Of a DNA stretch of 10,443 nucleotides, positions 1 through 6,197 are shown one piece after another. The stretch covers positions 1 to 10,443 of the forward strand of contig JAICSG010000077.1 in NCBI GenBank assembly GCA_025937035.1, written 5' to 3'. The notes under the pieces are model-generated. The model searched no databases. It had not been told where the DNA came from and worked only from the letters and a program-made list of their open reading frames with translations. Position 1 is the stretch's first letter; each line of letters starts with the position of its first letter. The position numbers and the translations under genes are program-made. This DNA is from Thermoanaerobaculia bacterium. GTDB taxonomy: Bacteria > Acidobacteriota > Thermoanaerobaculia > Multivoradales > UBA5704.

Positions 1-149
1 TCCTCGACCACCTTCGGCTGGTACTCCACGTTCTTGTAGCGCTTGAGGTACCACAGCCCTCCGAGGCAGGCGAGCTCGGCCACTCCCCAGAGGAAGACGA
101 GCAGGACGAGAGAGAACGCGATCTTCTTGCGAGTCGAGAATTCGGCCAT
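1..149 (-). CDS. N-terminus of an unrecognised membrane-anchored protein (partial)
   Basis: Only the first 49 codons lie in the window; the gene runs off the left edge. It starts at an ATG read leftwards from position 149, 15 bases after the stop of the antiporter gene on the same strand, so the two are probably co-transcribed. The visible peptide has a basic start (RKK at residues 7-9) followed by a hydrophobic stretch (about residues 10-34, FSLVLLVFLWGV then AELACLGGLWYL). It then becomes polar (KRYKNVEYQPK). This is the shape of an uncleaved signal anchor or a lipoprotein-like/signal-peptide start, with the bulk of the protein outside the membrane. A basic start, one hydrophobic helix and a helix-end Ala-Glu-Leu are common in membrane-anchored SGNH/GDSL-type hydrolases, but too little is present to assign a family. 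No strong Shine-Dalgarno is seen. Coding status is fairly likely given the tight spacing and codon use. Confidence 0.6.
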   Translation of the reverse strand, partial: MAEFSTRKKIAFSLVLLVFLWGVAELACLGGLWYLKRYKNVEYQPKVVE

Positions 150-164
150 AGGAAGGCCGGCATT

Positions 165-2027
165 CTACTCGATACCGGCCATCGCGAGCGCTGAGACCTC
201 CTCCGCGGCGCCGGCGGGGGCCCACCCCGCCGCCCGCGGCGCCTCCGGGGCGACGGCGATCCAGAGCTCGTCGTCGCGGCGGAAGGCGGTCTCCTCGTCC
301 ACGGGCAGGGTCCGCCGGCCGCGCCGCACGGCGAGCGGCAGGGCGAGGCCGTCCGGCGGCAGGTCCCCGGGCCCATCCTCCGTCCGCCGCCAGCGCTCGA
401 CGGCGGCCGCGCCCTGGTCCAGCCGCTGGGTCCAGGGGACGATCTCCCGGGGAGCGCCGAAGAGGATGTGGCCGCCGAGCTGACGCACGGTCTCGGCGTC
501 CACCCCGAGGTGGCTCCGCCGGATGGCCGACCAGGCCCGGGGGACCTTGAAATCCCTCTGGACCCGGCGGGTGAAGAGGAGGTTGACCTCCTCGTTGGAG
601 GTGGCCCCCACGGCGCCGGCCCGCGTGTCGAGCTCCGCCTTGAGCTGGATCCCCCGATCCAGGCCGCTGCCGTGGAGCACCCGGAACCCCTCGCCCTCGG
701 CGGCCCGGCAGGCCGCGGGGTTGGAGTCGATGAGCAGCACCTCCTCGCCGCCGTCCTGGAGCGCCCGCGCGAGGGCCCGGCCGAGGGCGGTGGCGCCGAG
801 GATCGCGTAGCCGACGTTCGAGGGGCGCCGCAGGCCCAGCCAGCCGGCCACCAGACCGCCGGTGAGCCCCTGGACGACCACCGTCACCGCGATCACCAGG
901 AAGGTCAAGGCCCGCAGCTCGACCCCTCCGGGGACTCCCTCGTCGGCGAGGGTCTGGGCGAAGAGGGAGGAAACAGCCGCGGCCACGATGCCGCGCGGCG
1001 CCAGCCAGGCGATGAAGGCGCGCTCCCGCCAGGTGAGGTCCGAGCCGAAGGTGCCGGCGAGCACGTTGAGCGGGCGCACCACGAGCATCAGGGCGAGCAC
1101 GGTGGCGAGCCCCGCCCAGCCGAGCGCGCGCACCTGGGCCAGCCGCACGTCGGCGGCGAGGAGCACGAACAGCAGCCCGACCAGCATCACCGTGAGCTGC
1201 TCCTTGAACTCGCGGAGCTCGGAGACGGAGCGCACCCCGCTGTTGCCCACCACCAGCCCCGCCACCACCACGGTCACGATGCCGCTCTCGGGCTTGAGGG
1301 CGTTGCTCCCCTGGAAGAGGGCCACCGCGGCGGTGAGGGTGAAGACGCTCTGCAACCCCTCGGGGATGATCCGTTCGTGCCGTAGAAGGGCCCACAGGAC
1401 GAGGCCGCCAGCCGTTCCCATCAGCAGGCCGGTCCCCAGTCGGGAGGCGATCTTCCAGGTGCCGAGGGCGAGCGAGGGGCCCTCGGGGCCGCCGATCACG
1501 ATCTGGAGCGCCACCACCGCCACGATGGCCCCCACGGCGTCCACGAACACCCCTTCCGCCTCCAGGATGGTCCCCACCCGCTGCTTGACCTTGATCCGGC
1601 GCAGCAGGGGGGTGATCACCGTCGGTCCGGTCACCATCACGAGGGTGCCGAAGAGGATCGAGGTCTCCCAGTCCCAGCCGAGGATCCACCGGCTCGCGAG
1701 GGCGGCGCCGGCCGCCGTGGCCAGCGCTCCCAAGGTGACGAGCTGCTGGATGCTGCGGGCCTCCCGGCGCAGGCGCTTCCAGTCGAGGTTCATGCCCCCC
1801 TCGAACAGGATCACCGCCACCGCGAAGCCGACCAGCGCCTGGAGCGAGGCCCCGAGGGTGGCCGGGCGCACGATTCCCAGGACGTCCGGCCCCAGCAGCA
1901 CACCGGTGGCGAGCAGCAGGACGATGCCGGGGACGCGCAGGTGCTGGGCGATCGCCTGGGCGAGCATCCCGGCGGCGAGCGCCAGGGCGATGGTCAGCGC
2001 CGGATCGTTGAGTGGGGCGGGGTGCAT
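165..2027 (-). CDS. CPA1-type cation:proton antiporter with C-terminal TrkA (RCK) domains
   Basis: A 620-residue inner-membrane protein expected to exchange Na+ or K+ for H+ in pH and ion homeostasis. Residues about 10-400 hold some 12 hydrophobic segments of the sodium/hydrogen exchanger fold. Visible motifs are LFEGGMNLD (74-82), VTGPTVITPLLR (132-143), EAEGVFVDAVGAI (156-168, with the buried acidic residues E158 and D163) and APRGIVAAAVSSLF (343-356). Residues about 405-535 form a Rossmann-like TrkA-N/RCK_N domain with a glycine-rich turn GATALG (411-416) and an acidic residue at the end of strand 2 (LLIDSNP, D434), typical of NAD(H) sensing. Residues about 555-595 resemble RCK_C/TrkA-C (PVDEETAFRRDDELWIAV). 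I chose the ATG at 2027 because AGGA lies eight bases upstream; a TTG at 2048 would add seven residues without a ribosome binding site. It is divergent from the sulfotransferase/glycosyltransferase gene, with only 38 bases between starts. Ion specificity cannot be read from sequence. Confidence 0.93.
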   Translation of the reverse strand: MHPAPLNDPALTIALALAAGMLAQAIAQHLRVPGIVLLLATGVLLGPDVLGIVRPATLGASLQALVGFAVAVILFEGGMNLDWKRLRREARSIQQLVTLGALATAAGAALASRWILGWDWETSILFGTLVMVTGPTVITPLLRRIKVKQRVGTILEAEGVFVDAVGAIVAVVALQIVIGGPEGPSLALGTWKIASRLGTGLLMGTAGGLVLWALLRHERIIPEGLQSVFTLTAAVALFQGSNALKPESGIVTVVVAGLVVGNSGVRSVSELREFKEQLTVMLVGLLFVLLAADVRLAQVRALGWAGLATVLALMLVVRPLNVLAGTFGSDLTWRERAFIAWLAPRGIVAAAVSSLFAQTLADEGVPGGVELRALTFLVIAVTVVVQGLTGGLVAGWLGLRRPSNVGYAILGATALGRALARALQDGGEEVLLIDSNPAACRAAEGEGFRVLHGSGLDRGIQLKAELDTRAGAVGATSNEEVNLLFTRRVQRDFKVPRAWSAIRRSHLGVDAETVRQLGGHILFGAPREIVPWTQRLDQGAAAVERWRRTEDGPGDLPPDGLALPLAVRRGRRTLPVDEETAFRRDDELWIAVAPEAPRAAGWAPAGAAEEVSALAMAGIE

Positions 2028-2065
2028 GTGGGGTATCCTACCCGCCAATTTTCCGGATCACGCCC

Positions 2066-3919
2066 ATGCCTTCGTCGACCAGCCTCTCCTCCCGTCCCAT
2101 CGTCATCACCGGCATGCACCGCTCGGGCACGTCGCTCGTGGCCTCCTATCTCTCGTCCCTGGGGGTGGGGCTGGGAGACCGCCTGCTGGCCGCGGACGCC
2201 CGGAACCCGCACGGCTACTTCGAGGACGCCGACTTCCGCGAGCTCCAGGGGGAGATCCTGACCGACGCCACCCCCGAGGGGGATGGCGGCCATCGGGACT
2301 GGGGGTGGACGGAGAACGAGCGGCTGGACCGTGGCCGGTTCGCGCGCTGGACCGAACGCGCCCGGGCTCTGGCGGCGACCCGCTCCGGCCGTCCGGGGCT
2401 CTGGGGGTGGAAGGACCCGCGGACCTCGCTGCTGCTCGACTTCTGGGACGAGATCCTCGATCACCAGGCCCTCTACGTCCTGCTCTACCGCTTCCCGTGG
2501 GCGGTGGCGGATTCGATGCAGCGCGTGGGGGCGGACGTCTTTCTCGATCATCCCGAGTACGCCTATCGGATCTGGGCCTTCTACAACCGCCAACTGCTCG
2601 ACTTCCACCGCCGCCATCCCGGCCGTTCGCTCCTGGTGAGCACCGACGCCCTGCTGCGGGACCCCGCGCGGCTGGCCCCTCTATTGCGCGAAAAGCTCGG
2701 CCTCGCGGTGGCGGACGGATCGCTCGCGAGCCTGCGGGACCGGAGCCTCTTCGTCTCCTTCGATCCCGGCGATCCGCTGGTCTCGCTGGTGGCCGCGACC
2801 TCTCCGCGGTGTACGCGCCTGCTCGCCGAGCTCGACGAGCAGGCGGACCTCCCCGCGGCCGGCCTCTGGAACGCCGCTCCTCTGCGCGGGGAGCGCCCGG
2901 CGGGACCGATCGACCTCTCCGTCGTCATCCCGTGTTACGAGCTCGGCGAGCTTCTGGTCGAGGCGGTCGCCAGCGTGGAACGGACCGCTCCGGACCACTG
3001 CGAGCTGATCATCGTCAACGACGGCTCGCGGCAGCCGCGTACCCTGGAGGTGCTCGCGGCGCTGCGCGAGGGGGGGTACCACGTCATCGACCAGCCCAAC
3101 TCCGGCCTCGCCGCGGCGCGCAACCGGGGGATCCGCGAGGCGCGCGGCCGGTACATCCTGCCGCTCGACGCCGACAACCGGCTCTCCCCAGGCTTCATCA
3201 CCTCGGCGATCCAGGTGCTCGACGCCCAGCCGGACGTGGGCGTCGTCTACGGAGACCGGCTCGAATTCGGCGGCCGCAACAGCCGCCGGTCGATCCCCGA
3301 GCTCGATCTCCCGATCTTCCTCTGGGCCAACTACATCGACGCCTGCGCCGCCTACCGGCGGGAGATCTGGGAGGCCTGCGGCGGCTACGACGCCGGGGCG
3401 CTGGTCTGGGAGGATTGGGATCTCTGGCTCTCGGCGGCCGAGCGGGGCTGGCGGTTTCACCGGCTGCCGCAGGTGGCGTTCGAATACCGGGTGCGGCCCA
3501 ATTCCATGCTGCGGCAGGCCGAGCGCGAGGGGCTCCGCCAGACCGTGCGCGAGCACATCTATCGCAAGCACCGCGGACTCTATGAGGAGAACCTCACCGG
3601 GGTCCTCCTGATCGGGCATACCTACCTCCACGCCGTAACGGTCGACGCCCTCAAGCTGCGGGATTCCCGCGACCGCGTTCAACGCGAGGCCGAGCTCATC
3701 GCCGCGGACGCCCGGGCCCTGCGCGAGTCGCGCGACCGCCTCCAGCGCGACATCGATCTCCTGGCGGCCTCGGTCGAGCCCGAGCGGCAGGCCCTGCGGG
3801 CGCTCCAGCAGGAGCTCGCCACCCTCCGGGCGGAGATGGCGTTCATGGAGAGCACCCGCGCCTGGCGGTTGCGGGGAGTCGCCGTGCGCCTCAAGAACCG
3901 GCTCCTCCGCCGGGGATGA
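2066..3919 (+). CDS. Two-domain sulfotransferase / GT2 glycosyltransferase with coiled-coil tail
   Basis: A 617-residue cytosolic or membrane-peripheral enzyme, probably acting on a surface polysaccharide. Residues about 10-270 are a bacterial PAPS-dependent sulfotransferase (Sulfotransfer_3-like). The 5'-phosphosulfate loop is TGMHRSGTSL (15-24), followed by WGWKDPRTSLLLDFW with K116 and R119, then RFPWAVADS (R142 and S150, the expected 3'-phosphate contacts). Residues about 283-500 are a GT-A family 2 glycosyltransferase: DLSVVIPCYE at 283, IIVNDGS, NSGLAAARNRGI, the metal-binding DAD at 368-370 (in PLDADN), and an EDWDLW acceptor/base motif at 449-454. From about residue 529 the chain is charged and helical with heptad-like leucines (two RDSRDR/RESRDR-type blocks), ending in the STRAWRLRGVAVRLK tail often seen in capsule or O-antigen glycosyltransferases. 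I chose the ATG at 2066, which precedes the P-loop by 14 residues; an upstream GTG at 2012 would overlap the antiporter gene. Both active sites look intact. The acceptor is unknown. Confidence 0.92.
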   Translation: MPSSTSLSSRPIVITGMHRSGTSLVASYLSSLGVGLGDRLLAADARNPHGYFEDADFRELQGEILTDATPEGDGGHRDWGWTENERLDRGRFARWTERARALAATRSGRPGLWGWKDPRTSLLLDFWDEILDHQALYVLLYRFPWAVADSMQRVGADVFLDHPEYAYRIWAFYNRQLLDFHRRHPGRSLLVSTDALLRDPARLAPLLREKLGLAVADGSLASLRDRSLFVSFDPGDPLVSLVAATSPRCTRLLAELDEQADLPAAGLWNAAPLRGERPAGPIDLSVVIPCYELGELLVEAVASVERTAPDHCELIIVNDGSRQPRTLEVLAALREGGYHVIDQPNSGLAAARNRGIREARGRYILPLDADNRLSPGFITSAIQVLDAQPDVGVVYGDRLEFGGRNSRRSIPELDLPIFLWANYIDACAAYRREIWEACGGYDAGALVWEDWDLWLSAAERGWRFHRLPQVAFEYRVRPNSMLRQAEREGLRQTVREHIYRKHRGLYEENLTGVLLIGHTYLHAVTVDALKLRDSRDRVQREAELIAADARALRESRDRLQRDIDLLAASVEPERQALRALQQELATLRAEMAFMESTRAWRLRGVAVRLKNRLLRRG

Positions 3920-3928
3920 GGAAGGATA

Positions 3929-3958
3929 TTGATCCTCGTCTATTTCCTGGCTTAAAAT
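3929..3958 (+). promoter_or_regulatory. Candidate sigma-70-type promoter for the PilZ gene
   Basis: TTGATC (3929-3934) and TAAAAT (3953-3958) are separated by 18 bases, in an AT-richer patch of an otherwise very GC-rich region. The start of transcription would fall near 3965, leaving a leader of about 25 bases that contains the strong AAGGGAGGT ribosome binding site. It sits just after the stop of the glycosyltransferase gene, so the PilZ gene can be expressed independently. Assignment is by consensus match only. Confidence 0.5.
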
Positions 3959-3990
3959 AGGGGCAGCGAAGCTCGAAAGGGAGGTCCCTG

Positions 3991-4359
3991 ATGCAGCCCC
4001 GTCCCAAGATCCGGCGTTTCCCCCGCGTCCAGGCCGTGCACGCCGTGATGGTGCGCCTGCTCGGCGTCCAGCCCTTCGAGGAGTTCGCCCGTACGCGGAT
4101 CCTCGGTCCGGGCGGGTGCATGTTCGTCAGCGAGGAGTCGCTCGGCTTCGGCTCGCTGATGGAGCTGTCGATCGCCGTCCAGGGGCGGGTGCTGAAGACC
4201 GACAGCCGCGTGGTCTACGAGATCCGCAAGAGCCCGACCGAGCATCAGGTCGGCGTCGAGTTCCTGCGCATCAGCCCCGGGGACCGCGCCTTTCTTGAAT
4301 CCATCGTGGGGCAGCGGCTGGGGCAGCCGAGCAGCACGCCGGGTCCGGCGTTCAACTGA
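3991..4359 (+). CDS. PilZ domain protein (putative c-di-GMP receptor)
   Basis: A 122-residue single-domain cytosolic protein. The N-terminal RRFPR (R8 to R12) fits the RxxxR arm that clamps cyclic di-GMP in PilZ domains. The beta-barrel follows, with ILGPGGCMFVSEE about 30 residues later, where the usual [D/N]xSxxG motif belongs, and VGVEFLRISPGDRAFLESIV near the end, the typical PilZ final strand plus helix. The Gly-Gly of the second motif is kept, but the Asp/Asn and Ser positions appear to be Ile and Gly, so ligand affinity is uncertain. The start is well supported: AAGGGAGGT lies a few bases before the ATG and a promoter-like pair lies upstream. PilZ proteins usually transmit c-di-GMP levels to motility or exopolysaccharide machinery. 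The preceding polysaccharide-type sulfotransferase/glycosyltransferase fits that, but it may be coincidence. The gene converges on the DUF2891 gene with seven bases between stops. Confidence 0.85.
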   Translation: MQPRPKIRRFPRVQAVHAVMVRLLGVQPFEEFARTRILGPGGCMFVSEESLGFGSLMELSIAVQGRVLKTDSRVVYEIRKSPTEHQVGVEFLRISPGDRAFLESIVGQRLGQPSSTPGPAFN

Positions 4360-4366
4360 GCGGGAG

Positions 4367-5470
4367 CTACCGCGGCAACCCCCGCCCGGTCATCAGATAG
4401 GTCGCGAAGCTGCCCAGCCAGTGGCCCCCCTCGTAGTGCTCGCCGGTGACCGAGGCGAGGCCGGATTCGCGGTGGGCCGCGGCGGCGGCGCGCAGGGCGG
4501 GGAGGCGCGGGTCCCCCGGTGGCAGGCCGGCGGCGATCCCTTCGAGCATCCAGGCCCGGGAGAGGTTCAGGCCGTCCAGATGGGCCAGCTTGCCGTCGCT
4601 GGGGTCGGTGACCACCGCGGGGACCAGCCAGTCCTTGCCGCCGATCTGGGGGAGGAAGGCCGAGAGCCACGCCGCGTACTCGGCCGGCGGCAGGATGCGC
4701 CGCACCAGATCGGCCTCCGCCAGGCAGGGAGAGAGGAAGTCCTCCCCCGAGGGCTCGTAGGAGAGCGGGCAGGCGCGGTCCTGGAGGTACAGATCGCGGG
4801 CCCGCTTTTCGAACAGGACCTGGGCGTCGCGGTCGCCCGTGCCGCGGGCCCAGTCGATCATCAGCCCCAGGGAGAAGGCGGTCTGGTTGTGCTCGCCGAT
4901 ACGGATGGGGTGGGAGAGCTTGGGGAGCCAGGTGCGCAGACGGCCGACCGCCGCGGCGGCCAGCGGGTCCAGGGTCGCGGCCCAGCGGCGCGCCTGGGGG
5001 TCGTCCCACTCGTGGAGCTCCGCCGAGAGCTGGAGCAGCCAGGCCAGACCATAGGGGCGCTCGAAGGTGGCCCGCCCCTCCCCTTGCATGTACCTCACCT
5101 CAGCGGCGATGTTCTCCGGCGTCAGGCTCTGGTCCAAGGCCGCCCGGGCCTTGGCGGCGAAAGGGGCGCCGGGGAACCGCCGGGCCAGCCGCGCCAGCAG
5201 CCAGTGCCCGTGCACGGCCGAGTGCCAGTCGTAGCAGCCATAGAAGGCCGGGGTGAGCTGGCGCGGGGGCTTCACGTCCGCGTCGCCGTTGAGCGCGTGA
5301 GCGATCTTGTTCGGATACTCCTTGTGGACGCAGGCGAGCGCCAGGCTGGCGAAGCGCCCTGCGGTGGCGGCGTCGAGCCGCGGCTCCTCCCGGGGGGCGG
5401 GGGCCGCGGCGGCCAACGGAGCCAGGACGAGCGAGACGGCGGTCCAGAAAAGGATCGAATGCACGGTCAT
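4367..5470 (-). CDS. Secreted DUF2891 family protein
   Basis: A 367-residue protein with a signal peptide (residues 1 to about 23, hydrophobic FWTAVSLVLAPLA then AAA), so periplasmic or exported. The mature chain matches what I know of DUF2891 along its whole length. Conserved blocks are CVHKEYPNK (47-55), FYGCYDWHSAVHGHW (76-90), FERPYGLAWLL (136-146), the HPIRIGEHNQTAF block (187-199), YEPSGEDFLSPCL (238-250), HLDGLNLSRAW (297-307) and EGGHWLGSFATY (347-358). The many aromatic, His and acidic residues in these blocks and the helical character suggest an alpha/alpha-toroid enzyme pocket of the carbohydrate-active kind, but no activity is established to my knowledge. Length is normal for the family. 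The ATG at 5470 is the start that yields the signal peptide; no clear Shine-Dalgarno precedes it. It is divergent from the hemolysin III-family gene (71 bases between starts). Confidence 0.9.
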   Translation of the reverse strand: MTVHSILFWTAVSLVLAPLAAAAPAPREEPRLDAATAGRFASLALACVHKEYPNKIAHALNGDADVKPPRQLTPAFYGCYDWHSAVHGHWLLARLARRFPGAPFAAKARAALDQSLTPENIAAEVRYMQGEGRATFERPYGLAWLLQLSAELHEWDDPQARRWAATLDPLAAAAVGRLRTWLPKLSHPIRIGEHNQTAFSLGLMIDWARGTGDRDAQVLFEKRARDLYLQDRACPLSYEPSGEDFLSPCLAEADLVRRILPPAEYAAWLSAFLPQIGGKDWLVPAVVTDPSDGKLAHLDGLNLSRAWMLEGIAAGLPPGDPRLPALRAAAAAHRESGLASVTGEHYEGGHWLGSFATYLMTGRGLPR

Positions 5471-5495
5471 GGGCTGGGATGGTACATCCTTCGAT

Positions 5496-5501
5496 TACAA
5501 T
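5496..5501 (+). promoter_or_regulatory. Possible -10 element (TACAAT) for the hemolysin III-family gene
   Basis: TACAAT is a good -10 hexamer placed 40 bases before the ATG at 5542, in the only AT-rich spot of the divergent intergenic region. No recognisable -35 lies 16-18 bases upstream. The opposite strand offers TGTAAT at nearly the same place for the DUF2891 gene, so the two genes may share an overlapping promoter region. Weak evidence. Confidence 0.3.
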
Positions 5502-5504
5502 CCG

Positions 5505-5523
5505 CTCAGGGCTCGGCCGTGAG
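5505..5523. repeat. Imperfect 19-base palindrome in the leader of the hemolysin III-family gene
   Basis: CTCAGGGCTCGGCCGTGAG pairs with its own reverse complement in CTCA/TGAG and GGC/GCC, with one mismatched pair between. It begins just after the TACAAT hexamer and ends 18 bases before the start codon. It could be an operator or a small leader hairpin; it may also be chance in GC-rich DNA. Confidence 0.25.
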
Positions 5524-5541
5524 GGCCTGGGGAGGTGAGCG

Positions 5542-6192
5542 ATGAGCGACGTCAAGACGTATTCGGTGCGCGAGGAGATCGCCCACAGCGCCATCCACGG
5601 GCTCGGGATCGCCCTCAGCATCGCCGGGCTGATCGCCCTGGTCGTGACCGCCCGCCGCACGGGTGATACCTGGGACCTCGTGGCTTCCGCGGTCTACGGC
5701 GTCACGCTGATCCTGCTCTACCTGGCCTCCACCCTCTATCACAGCATTCCGCACCCGCCCGCCAAGCGGGTCCTGCGCGTGCTCGACCACTCCGCCATCT
5801 ACCTCCTGATCGCGGGCACCTACACGCCGTTCACCCTGGTCAGCCTGCGCGGCCCCTGGGGGTGGACGCTCTTCGGCCTGATCTGGGGGCTGGCCATCCT
5901 GGGGATCACCTTCAAGGTGGCCGCCATGGGCCGTTTCCGCGGCCTGTCGCTGACGCTCTACATCGGCATGGGGTGGCTGGTGCTGATCGCCCTGCGGCCC
6001 CTCACCGCAGCGCTGGCGCAGGGCGGGATGATCCTGCTGGTCCTGGGTGGGATCGCCTACACCTCCGGGGTGCTCTTCTACGTCTGGCGGCGGCTGCCGT
6101 ATCACCACGCCCTCTGGCACGCGTTCGTGCTCGCCGGCAGCGTCCTGCACTTCTTCGCGATCCTCCTCTACGTGGTCCCCGGCCGGAGCTGA
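5542..6192 (+). CDS. trhA: Hemolysin III / PAQR family membrane protein (TrhA-like)
   Basis: A 216-residue inner-membrane protein with about seven hydrophobic helices, the normal length for the bacterial hemolysin III (YqfA/TrhA) branch of the PAQR superfamily. Diagnostic residues are all present: the N-terminal EEIAHSAIHG (11-20), STLYHS with the S63-x3-H67 pair, DHSAIYLLIAGTYTPF (82-97) with D82, and H189-x3-H193 in YHHALWH followed by AGSVLHFF. By analogy with PAQR receptors, H67, D82, H189 and H193 with S63 would form the intramembrane zinc site of a putative hydrolase. Known bacterial relatives affect membrane lipid or energy homeostasis; despite the family name there is no reason to call it a cytolysin. 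GGGGAGGTGAGCG directly before the ATG is a strong ribosome binding site. It converges on the trefoil protein gene with five bases between stops, too few for separate terminators. Confidence 0.93.
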   Translation: MSDVKTYSVREEIAHSAIHGLGIALSIAGLIALVVTARRTGDTWDLVASAVYGVTLILLYLASTLYHSIPHPPAKRVLRVLDHSAIYLLIAGTYTPFTLVSLRGPWGWTLFGLIWGLAILGITFKVAAMGRFRGLSLTLYIGMGWLVLIALRPLTAALAQGGMILLVLGGIAYTSGVLFYVWRRLPYHHALWHAFVLAGSVLHFFAILLYVVPGRS

Positions 6193-6197
6193 GCGGT

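Noticed and set aside
155..180. GGCCGG...CCGGCC inverted repeat around the antiporter stop, as a terminator
   Set aside because: The arms are only six bases with a 14-base loop and no T tract on either side. The downstream gene starts within it, so termination there is unlikely; probably chance in GC-rich DNA.
468..1385. A 305-codon plus-strand open frame antisense to the antiporter
   Set aside because: The His/Gly/Glu-rich repetitive product is a mirror of the antiporter codons; no start signal.
2028..2048. TTG start adding seven residues to the antiporter
   Set aside because: There is no ribosome binding site before the TTG, whereas AGGA precedes the ATG at 2027 at suitable distance.
862..3585. 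A 907-codon open frame on the plus strand crossing the antiporter and glycosyltransferase genes
   Set aside because: It runs antisense to the antiporter and out of frame with the glycosyltransferase. The product is low-complexity Arg/Pro/Ala/Ser, the usual shadow of third-position GC bias, with no domain.
2681..3682. A 333-codon minus-strand open frame inside the sulfotransferase/glycosyltransferase gene
   Set aside because: It is antisense to a gene with intact GT2 motifs, its composition is typical of a shadow frame, and it has no recognisable domain.
5542..6192. Calling the hemolysin III-family protein a toxin
   Set aside because: The name is historical. The sequence shows a PAQR-type seven-helix membrane protein with a metal site and no secretion signal.
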